Assembly (NCBI GenBank): GCA_026545765.1
Contig: CM048842.1
Coordinates: 72,901,871 to 72,965,870 of the forward strand
Length of the DNA: 64,000 nucleotides
Origin: Plantago major
Lineage: Eukaryota > Streptophyta > Magnoliopsida > Lamiales > Plantaginaceae
Reading direction: 5' to 3'
Numbering within the stretch: the first letter of the stretch is position 1; every line of letters starts with the position of its first letter. Both the position numbers and the translations under genes were made by a program. Under the pieces are notes generated by a model. The model made no database searches, was not told the origin of the DNA, and worked only from the letters and a program-made list of their open reading frames with translations. Shown one piece after another: positions 20,040 to 32,390 of the stretch.

Positions 20040-22973
20040 ATGTCCGAGAGTGATAGTCAGAACCGATCCGAGGCTGAGGGATATGTCTCCGACGCATCAT
20101 CTTTATCCGACAGCTCCGAGGAGATTGACATTGTTGGTGACGAGTCGCCAGAGCCGAGCAATCTCCTCGGCCGAGCCGGGAAGAGCCCGAGGTAAGCTCT
20201 TTGCTTCGGTTAGTTATTCCGAGTTCAGGGTCTCCGAAGCATCGGGATTACCTGCGAGTCTCTAATGTGCAGGGTGTTGGCGCGGCTCAAGAGACAAGCT
20301 CGCGGATTATAGGAGCTCGCCGTCCGGGTCGTGCCGGGAAAGAGCCCGAACTTCCGGTAGAGATTCGATCCCTCATTCGCAACCTAGGTTATAATTTTAG
20401 GAGTAACCCTAATCGAATTCCGTTCGTTGCGGATCCACAGGAGCCTAACATTGAGGAGGTGCATGATACCTCCGAGGCGCCTCCCGAGTTGGGTATGTTC
20501 GAAGAAGGTGTTGAGGATCGGGTCTAAGTAGCTGTTCCCCTTCGGACGGTAGTAGAGTTGGTTTCGTCGTCCGAGGAGGAAGGAGCGGAGGAAGAGGCCC
20601 AGGCCGAAGAAGTTGGTGCCGAAGAAGAGGAAGAAGAAGAGATGCTGTCCGCCCATGTTTTCCGGAGGGAATCTGCTGGTCAAGCGGGCCCGAGCCACCA
20701 AATGACTGAAGAGGAATTGCCCGAGGGGCTTAAAAGGGGCGAGGATGTGTTCCGAGTGAAGTTTCCCCGGTCCAGGGAGGAAGTCACTCATCCCGATCCG
20801 GAGGGTGAATTGAATGAGGATGGCACCTTGCTCACTTGTCCTTCGATCATACTGGCAGAGGAGATGGAGGAACTTCGGAGGAAGTACGAGATTCCGGAGT
20901 GCGTGGAAATTCTCGTTCCGGACGAGTCACATGCCTTTTACAATCCGCCTCCGGGATACATGTGCGTCCATGAGATAAGTCTGCACTGTGGGTGGCGGCT
21001 GCCAGTGTCGTCCGAGTTTCTGGAGATTTTGAACAGCATGGGATTGAGTCCGCATCAAATAATTCCCAACTCGCTCGGAAACCTGATGTGCTTCGGGGTA
21101 ATGTGTAAATACAAGGGCATCCCGGTCACATTTGATAATTTTTGAAAGTTGTTCAATATTAGTGTAAGTAATAGGAACACTTTCTTCTATTCGTTCGTAT
21201 GTCGTCAAACGTACACATTTTTTGTCGATCCCCTCTCTTCATTGGGGATCCACTGGTGGAAGAGATACTTCTTTGTCTGACCGGCTCTGAAGGAAGGCCA
21301 ATCTGAGGCGGAGAGGCCAAAATGGCTATTTGAGAGAAAATTCTTCCGAGGCAGGCTGCCGGATTGGAAACCTCCGGCCCGGAACATCCCTTTATGGATG
21401 CAAGTTCTTCACCGGAACCAGGATCCGGACAAGTACTTTTTTCGAGGGTTAATATGCCAACCTCTTCCGTACCTGGCCGGCTTTTCGGAGCCAAGTTTTT
21501 GTGATAACAGGGAGGATTTAGGTAAGAGTTCTTACTTTTGGCATGGGGTTGGTCATCCGAGTCGGTTGCTTTTCTTTCTTTGTTTTTAAGTGAGAATTTG
21601 TAAATTTCAACTAATTCATCTTGTTGCCACTCGGATTGTGCAGATTTTTGGTTTGACTACACCATGTCAACCCTTCGTGAGTTGAAACGGAAGCAGAATG
21701 CGGCTCAGAGGAAGGAAATGGAAGAGGGTACCCGGACCCAGATAATCAAGACTTTCACGGTGCTTCCGATGAGTGAGCCTCGGAATGCTGCTTCCTTCCG
21801 GGCGGAGGAGACGCGGAGGGCTACTGCGGACGAGGAAGCCCAGACAATACCTACCCCGGACAAGGGTAAGGTAGTCGCTTTGAAGGGGTCGAAGAAGCCT
21901 CCGAGATCTGCCTCTCGTGAACCTCCTGTCAGTGGTTCGAGCGTTGGAGTCGGGCAAAAACATTCGTCCGAAGGTCCGATCCCTGCGGCCAAAAAGGGCA
22001 AGGGGAAAATGAGCGATGCGCCGAGCCGACTTGATGCCGAGGTTGCCGATTGGTTGCCGCTGGAGCGGATTGCAGAGTTGACCGCTGCTCAGCGTAAGGT
22101 TAGCTCATTAAAAAAAATTTGACCTTGTTGTTTCAACTTTGTATGGCTCGGAACTAAGTCTAATCTTCTTAACATCCGTTTCGTTCTTAGCTTGCTGCCG
22201 CCGTTGAGGCGTGTTCCTTGGTGGCGGGTCGGAGGGCCACCCTCGAGGCGGATCTGGTCAAGGCTGAGGCTGCCCGGGCGACTGAGGCATCTAAGTTGCA
22301 GAGCGTGTCCGAACGGCTGAAAAAGGCCTTAGCATCCAAGAAGGAGGCCGAATCCGAGACGGCTAAAATGAAGAGTGCCATCCTAGCGCTGGAGAAGGAC
22401 TTGAAAGCCCATCAGGACGGCGTGAATGAGTTTGTTGGCGTCTCCCGAAGTTTCAAGGACATGATGCTGAGGGAGCTACAAAAGGTCCGGGTCCAGTCCG
22501 TCCGAGACTTCTTGGACTCGGACTCTTACAAATTCTTGCTCGAGTCCAAGTATGATGAAGCTCGGCAAGATGGGTTCGATGCTGCTGTGGGCCAGTTCCG
22601 GAAAAAGGGTTGGCTTCCGAGTGACTGTGACTTGGAAGCTGAGGGTATTTCAGCCTTTAAAGAGGCAGATGGCTCGGACTTCGCTCCAGAGGGTGTCTTG
22701 GACGACGACTTGCTTCAATGCGAGTTTGTGGAGCTCGTCACTGAAGAAACGGAGGACAAAAGGTTTAAACACGGTGGTCCGTATCTTCCATCGTTCGTGC
22801 CTCGATTGCTAATGTCCAGTGTGTTCGTTCCTCTGGAGGACCATCCGGAGCATAATGAAGACTGGCTGACTTTGCCCGGGCCCATCCAAGGTTTCAGCCG
22901 GGATTTGAACTTGATGGAGAGGTGTCAAGCTTCTCAAGGAGATGCAGGCTCGGAGGGAAAGGAGGTTGGCTAA
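20040..22973 (+). pseudogene. Antisense gene of the Tat element (Transposase_28, 'putative gypsy type transposon' family)
   Basis: A spliced gene on the strand opposite gag-pol. A 5'-UTR intron runs 19765-20038 (GTAAGT to CCCTAG), and the ATG follows one base later. Coding exons as I read them are 20040-20191, 20273-21521, 21644-22098 and 22191-22973. Exon 1 encodes an acidic Ser-rich start. Exon 2 has a Glu-rich stretch and the conserved core: GWRLPVSSEFLEILNSMGL, then LGNLMCFGVMCKYKG, then a Trp-rich block ending near GLICQPLPYLAGFSEPSF. Exon 3 is basic and linker-like, and exon 4 starts with a coiled coil (LEADLVKAEAARATEASKLQ). The frame is broken in exon 2 by TAA at about 20525 and TGA at 21143 and near 21278, and the join of exons 1 and 2 is out of phase. 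Such antisense genes are known in Grande and Retand elements; their function is unknown. Confidence 0.7.
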
Positions 22974-23716
22974 GGAGCGGGAGCAGGCACCCCCGGAGGG
23001 TGATACCGGAGGCCCCTCCGGAACACAGGCTGAGTGATTCGAGCGGTGGGAAGAAGACGGGGTATGCCTCGGACATTTTGTAATTGTGGCCTTTCGTTCC
23101 TTGGAACAATGTACTTCTTTTGTTGATTGTTGTTGTTTGTATTGATTTCCTTGAATTTCAACTTGATTGGCTGTTTATGCTCCTTGTCCGAATGCATATA
23201 TTTTTGGCCTGTGTTATTGCTCTTCTGAATGCATGTCTTCCCTTTGTGAAATAGATCGATAACAAGTTCCATTGACTCGATTTGGCTCGGTCTGTTCGGA
23301 TAGTGTGTCCGAGTCCATGAGGCCAAACTCGTTCCAAAATGAACTCTTTTTAAGTAAAGTTCCTTGATGGATAATGTTTGGGTCGGTCGGAGGCAGTGCC
23401 CGTCCGAGTCGTAGTTCCTATTGTATAGATAGGGTTGGTTTATCCAGATTCTAACAAGTAGGACTAGATTGTTTCCCATATATCCGATCCGTAGATACTT
23501 GGTGTATTGTTCCGAACCGTGTTGACTTGTGAGAAGTTGATAAAAGAGTAAACCCAATATAAAAGTTGAGTAACTCGCTACAAATCAAAGTTGGCTCGGG
23601 GGTCATCATGTCAGCCTCGGACTATCACATCCGAACGGGTGTCTGGGTTGGCCCAATAGCAGCCCAATTGTCAGGCCCACTTGCTAGGCCCAAGCCCATG
23701 TCCGGCGTTTACGGGA

Positions 23717-23756
23717 CACGTGGCAGCTGTTGATTGGTTCCTTGCTTCTATATATA
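23717..23756 (+). promoter_or_regulatory. Promoter-like cluster: G-box, reversed CCAAT, TATA
   Basis: CACGTG (23717-23722), ATTGG (23733-23737) and TATATATA (23749-23756) lie within 40 bp in plus order. No open reading frame with a known domain follows, and the start would lie downstream of the antisense gene. It may drive a non-coding transcript or be chance. Confidence 0.35.
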
Positions 23757-24312
23757 CCCCTGGATTGTACGGCTTTCGCTAGATCATTCCATCCCTTTTA
23801 TAGTAATAAGTGGTCCGGATCCTGGGTCCGGATGTCTGACGAGTGGGTTTACACCACCGTCCCTATGCGTGATCTTGCATCTAGAGGTTTCCCAGTGTTT
23901 CGTAAATCTCTCCGGGTCAGACCATGCTGGAGATGATGAAGTCAAGTCGTTCGGATGCAAGCTCCTTCGGATCCTCGTACTAATCTTCTTTCTCCGGGGC
24001 TGTGGTTGGTAGCAACAGCTTGAGCCCCGGAGGGGGTAGACTAGTTCGATGGCACGGGGGATTGCCCAATCATTAATTTTTGAGTTTCTAGCATATCCGA
24101 GTCGTTTCACGTTGAGTCTACATCTGTGGGACGACAAGTCGACGGGATTGGTTTGGTAGAAGCCCTTCCAGTATTCTGAAGTTCGGTGTAAGATCCGTCC
24201 GGGATGTTGGAAGGCCTTCTATCAAAGCTGTCCCGTGGAGTTGTTCGTCTTCCGGATAGACGTAGGTTCAGGGTGACCTCAAGTTGGTTTGTGGTTCCGT
24301 GACCGAGCAGTT

Positions 24313-24575
24313 CGATTTCATTGGTAACTTCGTTCCAGAATTGAAGGCCAGGGGGGGCTACTTACAGTTCTGGAAGGGAGTTCCTGATAATGCCGATCTT
24401 GTTGGGGATCGGAGCTACAAGCCATCGTGAGCTAGCCATATGAATAATGTTCGTTGGTCCGTGTCCTAGCAGCTTGGTTGTATCGAAAACTTTGTTCCAG
24501 AATTGAAGGCCCGGGGGGTAACTTACAATTCTGAAATAGAGTTCCTGACATTGCCGATCTTGTTGAGAGTCGGCT
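24313..24575 (+). repeat. Two-copy direct repeat
   Basis: TTCCAGAATTGAAGGCC, a G-run, TACTTACA, TTCTG and GTTCCTGA..TGCCGATCTTGTTG occur at about 24313-24400 and again at about 24489-24575, with a spacing of about 176 bp. The copies have diverged by substitutions and small indels. Confidence 0.75.
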
Positions 24576-25363
24576 CGGCGGATGCTTCCGGAGTGACTTG
24601 GATCGTTCTGATTATCTGGGTCGTTCCCTTCCAAATACTTGAGTAATTCGAGAAGGATTCACTGTAGTATCTGGTAGGAGACGATCTGGATTGTCGTGGT
24701 GATACTTGCTTGCTTCGGAACCGTTTCTTCCGTTCAGAGGTCGTGAAGCATTCTACCGGGGTGTCTCGAATGGCCCCGATTATCCTGGTCGTTCGCTCCC
24801 AGATGCTAGGTTGTCCGAAGGGAACTCCATGATCTCTGGGAGTTGAACTTATTTTGTGGAAAGCTGAACTTTATTTGGAATGTTCGCAGATGTAGAATCG
24901 ATTACGACCGAATCGGGCTCGTTCCTATTAGCGCTCGGAGGTATAATATCGTTCTTCCAAAGATGCTGCTTTTGGAAAAGTAGGAGAGTTAACTAGAATA
25001 GGCAATTGTTGTCTTTGTAAGCTCGGTCAGGGCTCTTCGGGCTCTTCTCTTTGTAACTCGGTCCTATCTTTAAATAAAAGGCGCTTATTTTTGTTATCGT
25101 TGTCTTTCTGTTTCATTGTGTTAAGCCTGCTCGGATCGGTGTGCAAGTTAGACCCGAAACGAACAGCTAGGTGACTTTGCTTATGATTCGGTCGGACATG
25201 GGAGTCCGAAGGACTTGACTCGAGCGGAATGAAGATGTGTTATTAAAGCAAAGTTGTATTGACTTGACGGAAATCAAATTACAACTTGGGGGCTTCGAGG
25301 CTTGTTTAAGGATAATGACAAAAAACTTTGATAACTGTCGTATTCTAATCTCAAAGTGTTATC

Positions 25364-28097
25364 CTAAGCATAGAACTTCTGCAAATTCTTAGCATTCCAG
25401 GTTCTCTTCAGGGCTCGGCCTTGGTCGTCTTCTAGCTCAAAGCTTCCATTGATTCTGGCTCCATTAACTTTGTACGGTCCTTCCCATTTGGGCTTAAGTT
25501 TCCCAATATGCTTAAAATATCAGCTCTCCTGAGGACCAAATCTCCGACTTGTATATCCTTTGGGAAGACCCGCTTGTTGTAGGCTCGAGCGGTCATAGCT
25601 TGGTATCGGAGGATGTTAGCCAGTGCTTTGCTTTGTTTGTCTTCGAGGAGCTCGAGGTCATAGATCCTTGTGACTTTATTGTCAACTGGGTTGTATTGCT
25701 GGATCCTTTGGGTTTCCACTGCTACTTCCGAAGGAATGACTGCTTCAGATCCATAGACAAGGGAAAAAGGCGTCTCTTGTGTGGAAGTCCGAGTCGTCGT
25801 CCTATGTGCCCAAAGGACCGCGTCGAGATCATCTGCCCAACTATCTTGAGAGGTCCTCAACCTTTTCTCCAGGATCTTGACGATGGTCTTGTTGGTGGCT
25901 TCTACTTGACCATTAGCCTGGGGGTGGCCAACGGAAGTGAAGCGCTGTTCTATTTTGAAAGATTGAAGCCACTCCTCCAGTCTTGCCCCAGAGAATTGAG
26001 CTCCATTATCTGACACTAGAACCCTTGGAAGTCCAAAATGGTAGATGATGTTCTTCCAGATGAATGTTCGTACCCTGCTTTCAGTGATGGTCGAAACTGC
26101 CTCTGCCTCAACCCACTTAGTGAAGTATTCCACTGCCACGATCAAGAACTTCTTCTGATGGGTTCCGCGTGGGAATGGACCAACTATGTCTATGCCCCAT
26201 TGATCAAATGGACATGCTATGATTGACGGAATCATAGGGTTGGTTGGACGATGTGGTATGTTGGCGTAGTATTGGCAGTCTTCACAGGCGCGGGCGAAAT
26301 TGGCAGCGTCGGCGTCAATGGTGGGCCAATAGTATCCTTGTCTTATGATCTTCTGTGCCAAGGTTCTTCCTCCTGAATGACTTCCACAACTCCCAGCGTG
26401 GATCTCTTCCATTACTGTTTTCGCTTCCTGGGGATCCAAACATCTCAAGTGGGTGCCGGTGAAGGATTTTTTGTAGAGATCTTCTCCCAAGACGAAGTAT
26501 CTATTGGCACGACATAGGATCCTTCTTGCTTCTCTAGGATCTGAAGGTAGAGAACCATCTTTGTGGTAGTGGAATATATCATTCATCCAGCTCTTTTCCT
26601 TGTTTAGGAGGAAGACTAGCCCGTTGGAGCTAGTCAAGGAGGAGTTCGTGCGGGTCATCAGGATGACGCTTCTTGTGTCCAAAGCTCCTAGGGCTGAGGC
26701 GTACTTGGAGAGGGCGTCGGCCTTTTCGTTCCATTCTCTGTGGAACTGGTCAAGAGTGAATTCTTCAAAGCGCTCAGTCTCTTTCTTGAGGAGCTCCAAG
26801 TACTTGATCATATTAGGTCCTTTAGCGGTAAAGGATCCGGAGAACTGAGATTGCACAAGCTGTGAATCTGTGTAAGCCTTGATCCTCTTCACCTGAAGAG
26901 CTCTTGCCATCCTTAGGCCAGTGAGGAGTGCCTCGTACTCAGCCTCATTGTTTGTCACTTTAAAGTTGAGAGTGATGGCATATTCCAGATTGGCTCCTTC
27001 AGGACTTTCAAGAAAGATTCCTATTCCTCCCAACCGTCCACTAGACGATCCATCCACTTGTAATGTCCAACAGTTTTTGTTTCTCGATTTGCTTCCTTCA
27101 GCAACAGGGGGCATCTTTTTATCCTCTTGCTTCTTGTTAGAAGATGCAAGTGTTGAAGTATCGGGCACTTCATCTAGGAGGAACATGTGCCTCACCCTGA
27201 GTGAATCATCCATGGGTTGTTGATACTCACTACAAAGCTGGAAATCATTCTCCTGTGTCTCTTTAGGCCTTCCTTCCTTTGCTTTCTCATCCTCTTTTAC
27301 TTGTGTGATCATGACATGGCTCACACTTTCCTGTGGTCTTTGGGTTCCTTCTTCTGTTTCTTCTGGGTAATCAACCAGGAAATCGGCAAGAACTTGTGCC
27401 TTCTTAGCCGATGGAGCCTGATACCCGATATCATATTCACTTAATTCAATTGCCCATTTGGATAAGCGCCCTGACTGGTCTGGCTTCCCTAGGACATGTT
27501 TGAGTGGTTCATTCGTGAGGACCACAATCCGGTGAGATTTGAAGTAAGGCTTTAGTCGTCGTGCAGTGTAAACCAGTGCGAAGGCGAGCTTCTCGATCTT
27601 GACATATCTGGCCTCAGCACCCACAAGGGCCTTGCTCAAGTAGTAGATTGGTAAATGGTCGTTGCCTTGTATTCGCACCAGTACAGAACTCATTGCTTCA
27701 TCAGTAGTAGCTAGATAGAGGTAAAGAGGTTCACCTTCTATTGGTTTAGATAGGAGAGGTGGTGAGAGGAGGTACTTTTTCAAGTTATCCAGGGCCTCTT
27801 CACACTCCTTTGACCACTCAAACTTGTCTCCTTTCCTTAGAATTCTAAAGAAGGGAAGGTTTTTCTCGGTGAACTTGGAGATAAAACGGCTTAGTGCCAT
27901 CACCCTTCCCAAGAGCTTCTGAACCTCATTGATGGTCTTTGGTTGTGGTAAGTCCAAGATTGCCTTTATTTTCTCTGGGTTTGCACTAATGCCTCTTTCC
28001 GTGACCATGTAGCCAAGAAACTTTCCTCCCTTTACTCCAAACGTACACTTCTCAGGGTTCAATTTCATTCCATATTTCCGAAGAATGGAAAAGCAAT
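25364..28097 (-). pseudogene. Tat pol, 3' part: reverse transcriptase end, RNase H, second RNase H, integrase
   Basis: A long minus-strand frame that continues, beyond the CACTA insert, the pol begun at 33633-35537. In order: the end of reverse transcriptase (YGMKLNPEKCTFGV), connection and RNase H (EEALDNLKKYLLSPPLLSKP and LPIYYLSKALVGAEARY), then a second RNase H of the archaeal-like type (WTLQVDGSSSGRLGGIGI, NNEAEYEALLTGL and YTDSQLV). Integrase follows with a zinc-binding end (HAGSCGSHSG then CEDCQ) and a core with DDE residues in WGIDIVGPF, SDNGAQFSG and GQVEATNK. A frameshift near 25505 cuts the last 45 residues into another frame, which ends at the stop at 25364. Apart from that break and the insertion this is the best preserved transposon frame in the window. 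Confidence 0.9.
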
Positions 28098-28100
28098 TGT
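28098..28100. repeat. Target-site duplication TGT, left copy
   Basis: TGT precedes CACTACAA at 28101 and follows the right terminus at 33630-33632. Three-base duplications are the rule for CACTA elements. Confidence 0.85.
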
Positions 28101-28470
28101 CACTACAAAAAAGCGGGGCGGATAGATCCGTCACATATTTTAACGATCCGTCGCCTACCACGGCGACGGATAAAAATCCGCCTACCGAGTTGGGCCAACG
28201 GATAGATAATCCGTCGTCCAATTCGCGACGGATTGGACGACGGATTATATATTTGACTTTTTTTATTTTTTAATCGAAATATAACGACGGATAGAATCTA
28301 TCCGTCGTCCAACATTTTATTGGAATTAGTGACGAAATCTGAAATTCCGTCACTAATTTCGTCACTGTGAATTTCCGTCACTAATTCCGTCACTGTGAAT
28401 TTCCGTCACTAATTCCGTCACTGTGAATCCGTCACTAATTCCGTCACTATTAATCCGTCACTATTTATTT
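28101..28470. repeat. Left subterminal repeats of CACTA 1
   Basis: Many copies of GACGGAT and ATCCGTC in both orientations lie at 28115-28310, such as ATCCGTCGCC and GGCGACGGAT. They are followed at 28335-28465 by a direct array of TTCCGTCACTAA/TTCCGTCACTGTGAA units. Short subterminal repeats are the usual binding sites of CACTA TnpA-like proteins. Confidence 0.8.
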
Positions 28471-28651
28471 CATATTAATCCATGTTTTTCGTAGTTCACC
28501 TATTTAATCAATATAATGTTCGATAAGAAATGAATAATACGGAAAATATTTCAATAAATTTTGAATAAAAAAAGTAATATCCGGAGCTGGAGAAATTATC
28601 TACACAAGTGTAAATATGAAAAAAAATCCGAACATACAGATTCATAACTAA

Positions 28652-30431
28652 CTAGCTATCAGACGGGGGTGGGTGATGGCGGAACTGGGACATGAACTGC
28701 TCCATCTGTAACTGAAGGCGCTCATTCTCCTCCCTTTGTTCTTGGGCGGCACGCTGCATCTCTTGAGTTAGAGCTGCAACTTTGTTCCGGACCGCAATCG
28801 CACCATTTCCGAGACACGTCCTGTGTAAACCGGACGTCTGGACCGCTGGGATGATGATGAGGAGCACCCCGGACTAGCCAGGCTCAAACCGAGGCTCCCG
28901 AGTCCATATATTCGTCCTTTCTTGTCCGGTTTGTTGACCTCTGGGAAGATGTTGTCAACTTGTTCAGTTGACAACACATCATCCGTCTCGTCCTCCTGCC
29001 TCGCCACCTGAGCATCAACCTCAGCCTGAAATCGTAAATAGCAGATATCATGATCAGTTATTGTTTTTAAAAATTAACTTGTAATAGTGTACAAATATGA
29101 ACTTTAAGCAACATAAACATATCATGATAGACGAGGCCGCAATGGGTCCATACCCCTTCCTTGGCCTTCTTGAAGATGGCATACTTGGATGTCACCTCCC
29201 GTGCTACTGAATCAAACCAGATCTAGTCAACAATTTATCATCTACAAGTAATAGAGCAAAGAGACTTCATACATACACGTAATGCTAGATTGCAAAACAT
29301 ATATACGCACCGATTGATAATAATCGCGATGAGATCGCCTCCCAAGGTGGTGAATGGCCCTTCCGCCAGACGATCGGGATGCCCGTTCACTTTGTTGGTG
29401 TAACGCCACGGACATCGATTCGGCGCCAGAGGTATCCCAAAGGGCCCACTCATGCATCAACCTGTGGAGGGATTTCACCCGATCCCGAATGGCCTTCCAC
29501 GAAGACCATATCCTCAGATAGCTTGATCCCATACCAGCGTAAACACGCTAGATCTGTGGATCAACTCTCCGGGAATGAAGTACTCCTTCTACACTCCCAA
29601 TTTCATACAACATCCAAAGTCAATACATGTATAACCTCACCATGTTACATCAATTTAACAAGATACAACAACATAACAGATATGTGACTAACATATCACC
29701 CAAACAAAGTGGCTAACATACCACTCACATATAGTGGCTAACATACCACTCACATTGTCCTAAATTTTACTAACACAATGGTGACTAACATATCACCCAA
29801 ATAAAGTGGCTAACATACCACTCACATACAGTGGCTAACATACCACTCATATTAAAACGATTATAATTGCAAACGAAGGAATGCCATATTTTAACTTACC
29901 CTCAGCTCATCGAAGTACTCGGCCCTCATGCGCTCCGAGATGTGGCTCCAACACTCACCACCCTGCCCCGGTGGCTCTCTCCTGCTCCGTAAGATGTCGT
30001 CTAGTTTGTTGTGCACCTCCCGAGGCCATAAGCTGTTGTCAATGTATAAGATACAAGAAACGAATATATATTACTTTAGTACAACAATTTATACTTGTCA
30101 ACTATCATTATAAGTTATGTTTTACATATTTAAGAAGAATGTATAATACTTACTTGGCAGGACCAACAGGGAAAATCACTGGCAAGCCGTCCCACGTGAC
30201 GTTAGGATGGTTTGGATCGAACACGAGGTAGGGACAATCGTTGTGGTCGTCCTCCAAAGCATGTGTGCAGCTAATCGGTGAGCGAGCTGCTTCTCTCTGC
30301 CGGGGTCTCAGAATCCGAGACCGCCGCTCGACCATCGGAGCCTCCTCGTCGACCCATCCCCGACCCACCACTACTATCCTGCGGCCAATTGGTGGGGGAC
30401 AATAGTGGACGACCTCACATGGCATCTGCAA
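28652..30431 (-). pseudogene. CACTA 1 second gene (plant transposase_24-like)
   Basis: Minus-strand exons separated by AT-rich introns. An N-terminal exon (about 30150-30431) contains DPNHPNVTWDGLPVIFPVG and is followed by the block ending RAEYFDELR (about 29897-30033). After an intron with a minisatellite come KEYFIPGELIHRSS (about 29540-29577) and further exons down to 28652. The C-terminal exon is Gln/Glu-rich and coiled-coil-like (AQEQREENERLQLQMEQFMSQF). Frames change between exons and within the last one. The protein type accompanies TNP2 in plant CACTA elements and probably binds the subterminal repeats. Confidence 0.65.
29690..29855 (-). repeat. Intronic minisatellite of CACTA 1 (GTGGTATGTTAGCCAC unit)
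   Basis: On the plus strand the words GTGACTAACATATCACCCAA and GTGGCTAACATACCACTCAC alternate for about 165 bp. On the gene strand these read as TGGTATGTTAGCCAC and GGGTGATATGTTAGTCAC. The array lies in the same intron as the clearer 71-bp array of CACTA 2. Confidence 0.8.
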
Positions 30432-30688
30432 AAACATGTAATAAATACAATAAAATGTGTTAGTACGAGTTATAATACATAACAGATTATAATAACACAT
30501 GTAATAATATACCATTATCGCCGTCCTCTAAGTCTACATATTGGTCCTCGTGCAGATCAAACAACTCATCATCTGCTTCTATGGGATCTTCTGCTTGTTT
30601 ATCGACATCCTCTTGTTGGTACGAGTTGGTAATTGAGTCGTCTTTCTCAATGTACTCCACTTTCGAGCACGAATAATAGGTACCGCAG

Positions 30689-32390
30689 CTAACCATTCCC
30701 CTTATCGCTTTCCTCGCTTGGATATTCAAGAAACACCACTTGTCGTGCTTGAGTCGCCAGAATAAATGGTTCATACTTGGTTCGGTACCTCTTCTTTTGG
30801 TTCACATCAACCATTTCATACTGCTCGTTCTTCCTCGTACATCCTGGATTAGGATCATACCACTCAACATCAAACAAGAAGGTTCGTTTCAATTGCAAGC
30901 GTAATATTCAATCCTCACAATTCGCTTTAGCTTGGAAATCAAACAAAGCAGCGTCTCCATAATCTTCTGCACCCTTAACACACACCCTGGAGTTGCTTGT
31001 CGCCATGGCCTTGTTACATTCAGTCGTGTGGAACCTAAGGCCATTGACTATATAACCTGGGAATGTGTAGACCTTTTTGAATGGCCCTTCTGCGAGAGCC
31101 TTTAAGTATATGCATGTGACATTGTTAATTGGATTCCGGACATACGCTCGGAACCAACTGAAATTCGTAGGAATTTTAGAGTCAAGTAGTTCCTCTATTG
31201 TATCCCCTGTCATCTGAGGATTTTCTTCCAAACAACGCTTTTTGAAAAAACTGCAAACATTGATTCGATGATAAGTCTATAATTGAAGTAGAGACTTGCG
31301 TAGCTACATTAAAATTTAAATAAATGGTTGCTCACCTCGCAAATAGTACCATATACTGGTCAACCTCAGCACAATTCGTGAGGACATAATATTGAGCTGC
31401 TTTCAACTCTTTATCCGTAAGATATTCTTTCTTAGCTGCACCAAGAGGTCTCCCTGATACCCTGAAGATAGATAGGGAAAACTCATCATCCGCTTGAACT
31501 ACGAATGTGTCTGCGTTTCGAGCCGGCCTTGATGTCTTCGTAGGGACGTGTTCGACAAAGTAATAAGAGCAGAAGGTTGCAGTTTCCTCTCGAAGGTAGG
31601 CATTGGCAATCGAACCTTCAGGTTTACCTTTGTTGTTGACATACTTCTTCAATTTCCCCAAGTACCTCTCGAATGGATACATCCATCGATACTGAATAAT
31701 TAGATAATAACCTGACACGTTTGAATTCATTAGATCGAGGTCTTTCATTTACGATAATAAATCATTTTCACAATAATTCAATCAATTGCTACGTAATATA
31801 AGTTATATTAGACCCAGTCAATTGTTACGGCATTACATAATATAAGTTACACCAGCTTCAATTTTACCATAATGTTTGGTTTCATATATATATCAACTAA
31901 TGATTACTAGTTATATAGAGACAAAACGGATGAAACTCCTCATTCTCATGCACGATCCTCCTCATCACTTGTGACGCTCCCTACCACAGAACTTGCATTC
32001 CAACAGATCTACATCCTCCTCCCAATACACCATACACATGTTCCGACAAGTAGAAAGGCACTCGATAGGCGGCCCCAAACCCCGCCTCTCCCTCCATTGG
32101 AGGTATGCCATGGACGGTGCTTCCTCACCGTGATGAATCCATACATGATACTCAAGCATGAATCCGTAACGTCGTAAGTGCTCGAATACTGCTGTAGGCG
32201 TCATAAATTGCTTGTTTCTGCAGGTTTCCAATGTGCAAGGACACTTTACCCCCCAGTTGCACAAACCGGACGTCCCATGGCAAACGAGATGAAACCTTTA
32301 ACCCCTTCTACAAAACTCCTAGAAACTCTGCCATTTACTTGCATTTATCGTATACATCCATAAACGGTCGGAATTCATTGTATACTTTAT
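30689..32390 (-). pseudogene. CACTA 1 first gene: TNP2-type transposase with its core deleted
   Basis: On the minus strand, remains of the transposase-associated domain (about 32140-32390, with the CPC-x5-CRNKQF and HLRRYGF blocks) are followed at once by CMVYWEEDVDLLECKFCG-like sequence (31965-32060), which normally lies further on. The next recognisable block is the DUF4218 end (31332-31748, with YRWMYPFERYLGKLKKYVNNKGKPEGS), then DUF4216 (30690-31231, with GLRFHTTECN and WYDPNPG). The TNP2 catalytic domain between them is gone, leaving about 215 bp of non-coding DNA (31749-31964). Stops and frame changes are present in the transposase-associated domain as well. Confidence 0.75.

Larger units (their letters stand above)
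22974..25363. other. Non-coding 3' region of the Tat element between the antisense gene and pol
   Basis: No conserved coding region is seen on either strand. The DNA is rich in TCCG and CGGA words. It contains a promoter-like cluster at 23717-23756 and a local direct duplication (24313-24400 and 24489-24575), both listed separately. Confidence 0.6.

Noticed and set aside
22970-23557. 195-codon frame on the minus strand below the antisense gene
   Set aside because: It has no recognisable domain and is low in complexity. It could be taken for part of pol, but pol ends at 25364.
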